Source: Desulfurococcales archaeon
GTDB lineage: Archaea > Thermoproteota > Thermoprotei_A > Sulfolobales > Ignisphaeraceae
Direction of reading: 5' to 3'
DNA: 5,978 nucleotides
NCBI GenBank assembly: GCA_027066265.1
Contig: JAMOOB010000465.1
Location: 1-5,978 of the forward strand
The translations under genes were made by a program, and so were the position numbers. Shown piece after piece: positions 1 to 4,605 of this stretch (positions within the stretch are counted from its first letter, which is position 1; each line of letters begins with the position of its first letter). The notes below the pieces were generated by a model. It did not search any database. It saw only the letters and a list, made by a program, of their open reading frames with translations, and had not been told where the DNA came from.

Positions 1-906
1 TGCATAGCTAGCCGTAGCGTTGTAGACGAAGACGACGAGTCTTGGATCCACGGGTCCTAGGGAAGAGCGTTGGGATTCGTTCACGATCCTAGCGATATCT
101 TGCTGCGTTAGGTACTTCTTCGAGTACCCACCGACTGAATCGATTAGCTTCACGATCCTGGGAACGTCTATCAGTAGCTTCACGGTCGTTCTGTTCAGTG
201 CGTCTAGATACGTCGAGATGCTTCGAATGGTTTCAGAGATGCGTTGCCCAGCTACGTAGAGTTGCGAAAGGTTTGCGTAGATCGATACGTAGACCCTATC
301 GAGTTCCACCATCATGTGGGAAGCGTTCTTCATCTGCTTACACAGCTCTTCGAAACCGAAGACGGTGGCATTCATGATGGTGCTCACGTTCTTGATCGCT
401 GTCTCGATGAGGTCGATGAATCTAGGCATCTCTCGAAGTCTATCCACGGCTTCGTCCATGGCCTCGATCACGATCTTCGATAGGTTGAGCAACCTCGTAG
501 AGATGTTCAGCATCGCGTTGCCCATCTCATCCGCGAACTTCGTAGCGTTGTCTCTAAGCTCCTCAACGATATCGTAGTAGCTCGATACGTTGGCTACGAA
601 CCTCGAGTTGTTTAGAACCCAATCGCGGAACTCGTGGTACGCTTCCCTGGTAGCGCTAGCGTTTATATCGATACCGTCGAGTACTAGGTACGCGTATCTG
701 CTTTCGTTGAACTTGTCCGCGAAGTACTTCTCCAACAGTTTCTGAGCTCTGTAGGATTCGCAAGTGCTTGGAATGAATTCCGTCTCCCTGAACTTCAGTA
801 CCTTATCGAGTTGTGCTGCGAATGGTGCTAGCAACACGATCGCTACGATCCATAGAGCCAGCACGGTCTTTGGATGCTTAGCTACGAAGCTTGCAAGCCC
901 CAACAT
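1..906 (-). CDS. MMPL/RND-superfamily membrane transporter, N-terminal 302 residues (runs off the window)
   Basis: An open minus-strand frame without stops begins at the ATG at 906-904 and leaves the window at base 1, giving the first 302 residues. A short N-terminal stretch (FVAKHPKTVLALWIV, from residue 7) leads into one hydrophobic helix at about residues 13-31. This is the usual start of MMPL/RND exporters: helix 1 followed by a large extracytoplasmic domain. The rest (about 40-302) is soluble, helix-rich, and carries 14 N-x-S/T sequons, as expected outside the cell. It has two cysteines in that domain (C49, C189). A GGTGA ribosome binding site (914-910) lies just before the ATG. The conserved MMPL core (helices 2-6 with the proton-relay residues) would lie beyond the window, so the family call rests on the N-terminus, topology and context. 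The divergent padR neighbour suggests a regulated exporter of lipids or toxic compounds; the substrate is unknown. An RND-like surface protein without transport activity cannot be excluded. Confidence 0.75.
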   Translation of the reverse strand, partial: MLGLASFVAKHPKTVLALWIVAIVLLAPFAAQLDKVLKFRETEFIPSTCESYRAQKLLEKYFADKFNESRYAYLVLDGIDINASATREAYHEFRDWVLNNSRFVANVSSYYDIVEELRDNATKFADEMGNAMLNISTRLLNLSKIVIEAMDEAVDRLREMPRFIDLIETAIKNVSTIMNATVFGFEELCKQMKNASHMMVELDRVYVSIYANLSQLYVAGQRISETIRSISTYLDALNRTTVKLLIDVPRIVKLIDSVGGYSKKYLTQQDIARIVNESQRSSLGPVDPRLVVFVYNATASYA

Positions 907-953
907 GTCTCACCCAGACGTGTCTGTCCGCGGAACGCCTCGGAGAGGAAGGG

Positions 954-963
954 TGTTATAAGC
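954..963. promoter_or_regulatory. Shared TATA-like box of the divergent mmpL/padR promoters
   Basis: The only AT-rich block between the two divergent genes contains TTATAA (956-961), which reads the same on both strands. On the plus strand it lies 46 bp before the padR ATG; on the minus strand it lies about 50 bp before the transporter ATG. With archaeal start sites about 25-27 bp from the box centre, both transcripts would have leaders of about 20-26 nt, each with room for the GGTGA/GAGGTG ribosome binding site seen before each gene. This is inferred from spacing and composition only. Confidence 0.45.
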
Positions 964-990
964 CTATCTAGCTAGCCGGAGATAGCTATC
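964..990. promoter_or_regulatory. Cluster of palindromes at the padR transcription start, possible PadR operator
   Basis: Nested symmetric sequences lie between the TATA-like box and padR. CTATCT (964-969) and AGATAG (980-985) form an inverted repeat. CTAGCTAG (968-975) and GATAGCTATC (981-990) are perfect palindromes. They cover the predicted padR start site near 985, where a bound dimer would block transcription. PadR-family repressors are winged-helix dimers that commonly bind inverted repeats at their own promoters, so autoregulation is a reasonable inference. CTAG/AGCT words are common throughout this window, which weakens the case. Confidence 0.3.
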
Positions 991-1006
991 TTGGTCGAGG
1001 TGTGGG

Positions 1007-1510
1007 ATGACGAGCGAAAGCATTGAAGTTTCCGAGGATGTGCTTAGGAAAGCTGTTCGCGAAGCCTTCACCATGCCTACAAAGCTACTGGTACTCGTAC
1101 TCTTAGCGGTTAGGGGAGAGATGCATGGGTACGAGATCCTCAAGGAGTTGGAGAACCTTTCCGGCGGTTTGTGGAGACCTTCGCATAGCTACGTATACAA
1201 CGTGTTGAGCAAGATGGTTGAGGAAGGTCTTCTAGAGGCTCGGGAGGAGTACCGTGGCAAGGTGCGTAGGGTGAAGTACGTCGTTACGGAGAAAGGCTTT
1301 CAGTACCTTGCTGCGATAAACGATCTCGTGCTAGACATGCTGTATCGAGTGGTTCAGTACCACGAGATTCTGAGAGACAAACTTAGAGAGTTGAGGATTA
1401 GGAAACCGGCTCGCGAAATCCTTGAGGAGCACGCTAAGATGATTCGCGATATCATCGATAGGCTCTCTAGGTACCTAGAGAAAGTGGAGAAAGAGCTGGA
1501 GAAGCTGTGA
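1007..1510 (+). CDS. PadR-family winged-helix transcriptional regulator
   Basis: This is a 167-residue predicted DNA-binding repressor. The PadR signature is clear: a hydrophobic first helix (KLLVLVLLAV, 27-36), the HGYEI motif (40-44), a recognition helix in the segment 57-76 beginning RPSHSYVYN, and a basic wing (83-95) ending in the typical VTEKG. Residues 100-167 form helices rich in Glu, Arg and Leu, the usual C-terminal dimerisation part. A GAGGTG ribosome binding site at 997-1002 supports the ATG at 1007 over the internal M23, so the protein has about 25 residues before the usual domain start. It faces away from the MMPL transporter, and control of that transporter plus itself is the likely role; the inducer is unknown. 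The TGA stop lies inside the C box of a guide RNA gene, so the last two sense codons and the stop do double duty. Confidence 0.92.
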   Translation: MTSESIEVSEDVLRKAVREAFTMPTKLLVLVLLAVRGEMHGYEILKELENLSGGLWRPSHSYVYNVLSKMVEEGLLEAREEYRGKVRRVKYVVTEKGFQYLAAINDLVLDMLYRVVQYHEILRDKLRELRIRKPAREILEEHAKMIRDIIDRLSRYLEKVEKELEKL

Positions 1511-1561
1511 TGAGTGCCTGAGCCCCCTGAACAGTGATGAACCTTGCACTCTCTGAGCTTC
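1501..1561 (+). ncRNA. C/D box guide sRNA overlapping the 3' end of padR
   Basis: All elements of an archaeal C/D box sRNA occur in order. C box GTGATGA (1507-1513), 13-nt guide (1514-1526), D' box CTGA (1527-1530), ACA spacer, C' box GTGATGA (1534-1540), 12-nt guide (1541-1552), D box CTGA (1553-1556). A terminal stem closes it: GAAGC (1501-1505) pairs with GCTTC (1557-1561). Such RNAs bind L7Ae, Nop5 and fibrillarin and direct 2'-O-methylation of the target base paired to the fifth guide base before D or D'. By that rule the D' guide targets the C in GGGGCUCAGG and the D guide targets the U in AGAGUGCAAGGU. I could not assign either target with confidence; the first resembles an anticodon loop with CAG, as in a leucine tRNA. 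There is no own promoter that I can see, so processing from the padR transcript is likely. Confidence 0.88.
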
Positions 1562-1606
1562 AGAGGGTGCTGACTTCGTCACGAATCAGTTAAAGCGTTT
1601 CATCAC
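1560..1606 (-). ncRNA. C/D box guide sRNA on the minus strand, convergent with the first
   Basis: Read on the minus strand from 1606: C box GTGATGA (1606-1600), 10-nt guide (1599-1590), D' box CTGA (1589-1586), TTC spacer, C' box GTGACGA with one departure from consensus (1582-1576), 12-nt guide (1575-1564), D box CTGA (1563-1560). Spacings match archaeal C/D sRNAs. No terminal stem next to C and D is evident, which lowers certainty slightly. An AT-rich box centred near 1633 lies about 27 bp upstream of the C box on this strand, the right distance for an archaeal promoter giving an RNA that starts almost at the C box. By the fifth-base rule the predicted targets are the third A in UUAAAGCGUU and the U in AGGGUGCUGACU. 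The first closely resembles the conserved UAAAGCG segment of 16S rRNA that follows the 530 loop, as I remember that sequence. Confidence 0.75.
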
Positions 1607-1626
1607 CGTGAAGAGGTTCGAACGAG

Positions 1627-1640
1627 AAAAATTTTAGGCT
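1627..1640. promoter_or_regulatory. AT-rich promoter box for acdB, possibly also for the minus-strand sRNA
   Basis: AAAAATTTTA (1627-1636) is the only AT-rich block before acdB. Its centre near 1633 predicts a plus-strand start at about 1660 and a short leader of about 12 nt holding the GGGGA motif. Because the block is nearly symmetric it could also serve transcription leftward, starting close to 1606 at the C box of the minus-strand sRNA. The assignment is based on spacing alone. Confidence 0.45.
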
Positions 1641-1671
1641 TGTTCGTAGCGAGCGATGCTGGGGAACTCTC

Positions 1672-2370
1672 ATGGATGTGAAGGAGATCATTGCTCGCGC
1701 TAGGGAAGAGAACCGTAGGAAGCTTCTGGAACACGAAGTCTACGCAATCTGTGCACACTTCGGTCTTCCCGTACCTAAGCACGGTCTAGCGACGAACGAG
1801 GACGAAGCCGTCGAGATCGCTAACAAGGTTGGGTACCCCGTGGTTCTCAAGATCGTGAGCCCCGACATAGCTCACAAGAGCGATGTTGGTGGCGTGATAC
1901 TGAACCTAACGAGCGATAAGGATGTTAGGGAAGCGTACCGCAAGATCATGGAGAACGTCAAGGCTAGAGCACCCAACGCAAGAATTGCTGGTATTCTTGT
2001 GCAGGAGATGGTGCCCTACGGACTCGAGGTGATCGTTGGAGGAACGAGGGACCCAACCTTCGGACCCGTCATCATGTTCGGTCTCGGTGGAATCTTCGTA
2101 GAGGTTCTGAAAGACGTTAGCTTTAGGATCGCTCCAATCAAATCCATCGATGCAGAGGAGATGATTAGGGAGATACGAGCCTATAGGATTCTGGAAGGTT
2201 ACAGAGGTGAACCTCCGAGAGATCTAGAGGCTGTCAAGGATATCATCGTCAAGACCTCGAAGCTGATGCTAGAGCTCGAAGATGTTCAGGACATCGATCT
2301 GAACCCGGTCATGCTCTACGAGAAGGGTCGCGGAGCTAAAATTGCCGACGCTAGGATCATACTGAGGTGA
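1672..2370 (+). CDS. acdB: Acetyl-CoA synthetase (ADP-forming), beta subunit (ATP-grasp)
   Basis: This 232-residue subunit carries the nucleotide-binding half of the enzyme that converts acyl-CoA, ADP and phosphate to acid, CoA and ATP in the archaeal cytoplasm. It is a stand-alone ATP-grasp domain of the usual length for separate beta subunits. The motif SPDIAHKSDVGGV (63-75) contains H68, matching the beta histidine (His71 in Pyrococcus furiosus) that relays the phosphate to ADP. Later motifs are the glycine-rich MFGLGGIFVEV (135-145) and DIDLNPV (207-213), whose D209 sits at the same offset as Asp212 of the Pyrococcus enzyme. The ATG at 1672 follows a GGGGA motif at about 1661-1665. The gene ends 6 bp before acdA and shares its ribosome binding site region with it, so the two subunits are surely co-translated. 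Separate genes, rather than the fused form known from some archaea, fit Thermococcales and Crenarchaeota. Confidence 0.95.
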   Translation: MDVKEIIARAREENRRKLLEHEVYAICAHFGLPVPKHGLATNEDEAVEIANKVGYPVVLKIVSPDIAHKSDVGGVILNLTSDKDVREAYRKIMENVKARAPNARIAGILVQEMVPYGLEVIVGGTRDPTFGPVIMFGLGGIFVEVLKDVSFRIAPIKSIDAEEMIREIRAYRILEGYRGEPPRDLEAVKDIIVKTSKLMLELEDVQDIDLNPVMLYEKGRGAKIADARIILR

Positions 2371-2373
2371 TCC
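2364..2373 (+). promoter_or_regulatory. Extended ribosome binding site of acdA, overlapping the acdB stop
   Basis: GAGGTGATCC is complementary over ten bases to the conserved 3' end of archaeal 16S rRNA (GGATCACCTC). It contains the acdB TGA stop (2368-2370) and stands 3 bp before the acdA ATG (6 bp counted from GGTGA). It is the strongest such site in the window and suggests tight coupling and high expression of the alpha subunit. Confidence 0.8.
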
Positions 2374-2376
2374 CGC

Positions 2377-3762
2377 ATGGCGGATCTAACGAAGCTGTTC
2401 TACCCCAACGCTATCGCTGTCGTAGGTGCTTCGAGACAGCCCGGCAAGATTGGGTACACCATCGTCAAGAACTTGAAGGAGTTCGGGTTCCAGGGAAGGA
2501 TATACCCGGTGAACCCCAACGCTAACGAGATACTGGGTCTGAAGTGCTATCCAAGCGTCTCCTCGATTCCAGAGCCCGTCGACGTTGTAGTGGTCTCGGT
2601 ACCGGCACAGAAGGTGCTGGACGTCATCGACGATGCTGGTAAGGCTGGCGCCAAGTTCGCCGTAGTCATAGCTTCGGGCTTCAAGGAGGTTGGCAACGTA
2701 GAGCTCGAGGAGGAGCTCGTTAGGAGAGCTCACAAGTACGGTATGAGAGTTCTAGGACCCAACATCTTCGGCTACGTCTATACCCCGAGCAAGATCAACG
2801 CTACCTTCGGTCCTAGAGACGTGATTCCCGGCAACGTCGCATTCATTTCGCAGAGCGGTGCTCTAGGAATCGCGTTGATGGGCATGACCATCCTCGAAGG
2901 CATAGGGATCTCCGCAATCATCAGCATCGGCAACAAGAGCGATCTAGACGATGCAGACTTCCTAGAATTCTTCGCAGAGGATCCGAACACGAGCGTCGTC
3001 CTGATCTACATGGAGGGTGCGAAGGATGGTAAGCGATTCATCGAAGCAGCAGCGAAGACTACGCTGAAGAAGCCCGTGATAGCGATCAAGGCCGGTCGTA
3101 CCGAGGTCGGTGCACGTGCAGCTGCTAGCCACACGGGTTCGCTCGCTGGCAACGTAGCGATCTACGAAGCAGCATTCAAGCAGGCGGGCGTGCTCATGGC
3201 TAGGAGCGTTGAGGAAGCCTTCGACTGGGTCAAAGCACTATCCTGGAACCCGCTACCCGAGGGAGAGAACCTCGTCGTGATAACTAACGGTGGTGGTGCC
3301 GGTGTTCAGACAACCGATACCTTGGCAGACAACGGTATCTACCTAAAGGAGCCTCCGAAGTACCTCGTCGAGGAGGTTAAGAAGTTCGTACCACCCTTCG
3401 CATCCCTAGCCAACCCGATAGATATCACCGGTATGGCTCCGGTAGACTGGTACTACAAGGCTGTGTACGCCGCTCTGAAGGATCCCGAAGTACATTCGAT
3501 AATCGTGCTCTACTGCCACACCGCAATCACGCACCCAGTAGACGTTGCCAAGGCGATCATCGACGCTGTGAAGGATGCCGGAGTCAGGAAGCCGATGACG
3601 GTATCGCTGATCGGTGGTAAGGAGGCTTACGAAGGAATCCAGCTACTAACCAAGGAGAGGATACCAGCGTACCCAACGCCAGAACGAGCTGCTTCAGCTA
3701 TGGCTGCGATCTACAAGTATCTGAAGGCTAGGAAGTACGTTGAAGAAAGACTCAAGAGCTAA
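2377..3762 (+). CDS. acdA: Acetyl-CoA synthetase (ADP-forming), alpha subunit
   Basis: This is the 461-residue CoA-binding and phosphate-accepting subunit, the usual length for stand-alone alpha chains. The order is: a Rossmann CoA-binding domain (about 1-130) with VVGASRQPGKIGY (15-27) and the PVNPNA loop (44-49); a first succinyl-CoA-synthetase-like ligase domain (about 150-285); and a final domain (about 295-455) with TNGGGAGV (303-310). The catalytic histidine is H252 in AAASHTGSLAG (248-258), which becomes phosphorylated; it matches His257 of the Pyrococcus furiosus alpha subunit. E213 in YMEG sits at the same offset as Glu218, which stabilises phosphohistidine. No key residue is missing. 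With AcdB it forms the heterotetramer that yields ATP at the end of sugar, peptide or pyruvate fermentation. The start is fixed by a near-perfect ribosome binding site. The last 23 bases overlap a ferredoxin gene in another frame. Confidence 0.96.
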   Translation: MADLTKLFYPNAIAVVGASRQPGKIGYTIVKNLKEFGFQGRIYPVNPNANEILGLKCYPSVSSIPEPVDVVVVSVPAQKVLDVIDDAGKAGAKFAVVIASGFKEVGNVELEEELVRRAHKYGMRVLGPNIFGYVYTPSKINATFGPRDVIPGNVAFISQSGALGIALMGMTILEGIGISAIISIGNKSDLDDADFLEFFAEDPNTSVVLIYMEGAKDGKRFIEAAAKTTLKKPVIAIKAGRTEVGARAAASHTGSLAGNVAIYEAAFKQAGVLMARSVEEAFDWVKALSWNPLPEGENLVVITNGGGAGVQTTDTLADNGIYLKEPPKYLVEEVKKFVPPFASLANPIDITGMAPVDWYYKAVYAALKDPEVHSIIVLYCHTAITHPVDVAKAIIDAVKDAGVRKPMTVSLIGGKEAYEGIQLLTKERIPAYPTPERAASAMAAIYKYLKARKYVEERLKS

Positions 3763-3976
3763 CGCTTTTTGTACACCACAAATCCTTCACCGTTTCTGCA
3801 ATCGTTGTCTTTCATGCGTACGTAGATGTCCTCACCAAGCACTTTTCCTCGACGTCGATAACTACGTCAAGGTAGATCTCGAGAAGTGTTGTAGGTGTGG
3901 TAAATGCGTTGAGGTATGTCCTTACGGAGCTATTGCGTGTAGAGAATGGTTCGAAGCTACGAACTGTACCCAGTAG
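3740..3976 (+). CDS. Small 2x[4Fe-4S] ferredoxin-type protein overlapping acdA
   Basis: This 78-residue protein has two complete CxxCxxCxxxCP motifs, at C20-C23-C26-C30 and C50-C53-C56-C60, each expected to bind one [4Fe-4S] cluster with ligand exchange between motifs as in bacterial-type ferredoxins. There are four further cysteines (C11, C51, C67, C76). The only start codon available before the first motif is TTG at 3740; a stop in the same frame at 3722-3724 prevents a longer reading. The gene therefore overlaps acdA by 23 bases, and translation is probably coupled to it; only a weak TAGGA-like site is present. A run of five T at 3766-3770, just after the acdA stop, could terminate part of the transcripts inside this gene. 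It could be a free electron carrier or the ferredoxin subunit of a 2-oxoacid:ferredoxin oxidoreductase, the enzymes that supply acyl-CoA to AcdAB; the sequence does not decide. Confidence 0.85.
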   Translation: MKKDSRANAFCTPQILHRFCNRCLSCVRRCPHQALFLDVDNYVKVDLEKCCRCGKCVEVCPYGAIACREWFEATNCTQ

Positions 3977-3982
3977 CAATGC

Positions 3983-4015
3983 AGAGCAATTCACGTCTAC
4001 ACCGTAGCGTGCTCT
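3983..4015 (+). other. Imperfect hairpin just after the ferredoxin gene
   Basis: Starting six bases after the ferredoxin stop, the sequence folds into three short helices on one axis. AGAG (3983-3986) pairs with CTCT (4012-4015), CACG (3992-3995) with CGTG (4008-4011), and CTAC (3997-4000) with GTAG (4004-4007). There is a three-base loop, a single T bulge and a five-base asymmetric bulge. It has no T-run, so it is not a typical archaeal terminator. It may protect the 3' end of the acd transcript or be chance pairing. Confidence 0.3.
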
Positions 4016-4024
4016 CAAGTCTTT

Positions 4025-4061
4025 GCGTTGCAAGCCAAGCGTTGTTATACCACTGCAACGC
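4025..4061. promoter_or_regulatory. TATA-like box flanked by an 8-bp inverted repeat, promoter of the 121-residue protein gene
   Basis: GCGTTGCA (4025-4032) and TGCAACGC (4054-4061) form a perfect inverted repeat whose centre coincides with a TATA-like box, TTGTTATAC (4042-4050). A start site about 26 bp after the box falls near 4074, leaving a leader of about 10 nt before the ATG at 4085. Symmetry around the TATA box is what a repressor competing with TBP would use, but no regulator is identified here. Confidence 0.35.
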
Positions 4062-4065
4062 CTAG

Positions 4066-4080
4066 GCTACGGGGCGTAGC
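4066..4080 (+). repeat. Perfect 6-bp hairpin at the predicted transcript start
   Basis: GCTACG (4066-4071) and CGTAGC (4075-4080) are perfect inverted copies around a GGG loop, ending four bases before the ATG at 4085. Depending on the exact start site the stem would be either a DNA operator or a 5' hairpin limiting ribosome access. There is no GGTGA motif before this ATG, so initiation may be leaderless or weak. Confidence 0.35.
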
Positions 4081-4084
4081 TTCG

Positions 4085-4450
4085 ATGAGTAACGAGTGTC
4101 GCGATGAGCTGATTGAGGAAGCCGAACAGCTATTGAGGGAAGCGCTTCTGAACTACCTAGCCGTTAGCTGTAAGAGAATCTCTACGATGCTAAGGTTATC
4201 GGAGCAACCCTTCCTCAAGCTAGAGTTCTACGGATTGTTTAGGTACTACACATCGTCCGAGAACTTCCCTAGGTTCATGGATGCGTACAGCTACGTGAAG
4301 CGTTGTAGAGGGTTGGAGAGAGTTGCAGAGGTTCTTGGATGCGAACGGATCGTTGAGAACGATGAGGATGAAAGGCTTTCGCAGCTCGTGTTCTCTACCG
4401 AGAAGATTCTCGAGATCTGTAGCTCTATAGAACAGGGAGAGGAGCCTTAG
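4085..4450 (+). CDS. Unrecognised 121-residue helical protein next to the ATP synthase cluster
   Basis: I do not recognise this protein. It is 121 residues, predicted almost wholly helical, with an acidic N-terminal helix (residues 4-24) and an aromatic central segment around 47-70 (EFYGLFRYY, then FPRFMDAYSY). It has five cysteines (5, 29, 74, 86, 112), none in a metal-binding spacing, and an acidic stretch near 91-96. It has no signal peptide or membrane helix. The frame is open upstream to a TTG at 4028, but that would place the TATA-like box inside the gene, so the ATG at 4085 is preferred. Codon choice is like the neighbours, supporting a real gene. It lies 155 bp before atpK with a guide RNA between them, and atpK has its own promoter, so a link to ATP synthase is not shown. 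Confidence 0.7.
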   Translation: MSNECRDELIEEAEQLLREALLNYLAVSCKRISTMLRLSEQPFLKLEFYGLFRYYTSSENFPRFMDAYSYVKRCRGLERVAEVLGCERIVENDEDERLSQLVFSTEKILEICSSIEQGEEP

Positions 4451-4460
4451 CGAGAACACG

Positions 4461-4510
4461 ATGATGATCTGACGATCGTCTGACGACGTGATGATCTGGC
4501 CCTTCGCTGA
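4461..4510 (+). ncRNA. C/D box guide sRNA between the unknown gene and atpK
   Basis: All four boxes match consensus: C box ATGATGA (4461-4467), 12-nt guide (4468-4479), D' box CTGA (4480-4483), CGAC spacer, C' box GTGATGA (4488-4494), 12-nt guide (4495-4506), D box CTGA (4507-4510). Both guides are of ideal length. By the fifth-base rule the targets are the U in ACGAUCGUCAGA and the first G after the AA in CGAAGGGCCAGA; I cannot place either in rRNA or tRNA from memory. No clear terminal stem flanks the boxes. The RNA begins ten bases after the stop of the preceding gene and may be processed from its transcript. Two oddities: TGATGATCTG is repeated at 4462-4471 and 4489-4498, so both guides begin alike, and the first guide contains the palindrome ACGATCGT (4472-4479). 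Confidence 0.85.
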
Positions 4511-4560
4511 GAACCCCCCGTGCTATGCTCGTAGCTAACTTCTTGGCTGCGTAAACACGC

Positions 4561-4600
4561 AAAACTTTTATCTTTCTAGGGCTCGATGCTCTAGCGGTGA
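4561..4600 (+). promoter_or_regulatory. atpK promoter and ribosome binding site
   Basis: AAAACTTTTATC (4561-4572) is a purine-rich element followed by a TATA-like box. A start site about 26 bp after the box centre falls near 4594, just ahead of GGTGA (4596-4600), which stands five bases before the ATG at 4606. The spacing makes the GTG at 4597 part of the ribosome binding site and not a start codon. This is the likely promoter for the whole ATP synthase operon. Confidence 0.6.
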
Positions 4601-4605
4601 ATCTC

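Noticed and set aside
244..961. Plus-strand open frames opposite the transporter gene
   Set aside because: They are antisense shadows of the long minus-strand MMPL frame, which has a ribosome binding site, a membrane helix and a coherent protein; the shadows show no recognisable features.
1518..1521. CTGA at 1518-1521 as D' box of the first sRNA, and likewise 4469-4472 in the third
   Set aside because: They leave guides of only four or one base; the later CTGA copies give normal 12-13 nt guides and correct spacing to C'.
1541..1574. A plus-strand sRNA using 1534-1540 as C box and CTGA at 1570-1573 as final D box
   Set aside because: Only 13 bases separate the two CTGA boxes, too few for a spacer, a C' box and a guide; the reading with C at 1507 and D at 1553 fits completely.
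2386..2990. Minus-strand frames opposite acdA
   Set aside because: They lie wholly within the coding sequence of a highly conserved enzyme and have no ribosome binding site or recognisable protein.
4028..4084. TTG at 4028 as start of the 121-residue protein
   Set aside because: It would place the TATA-like box inside the gene, and the 19 extra residues look unlike a protein N-terminus.
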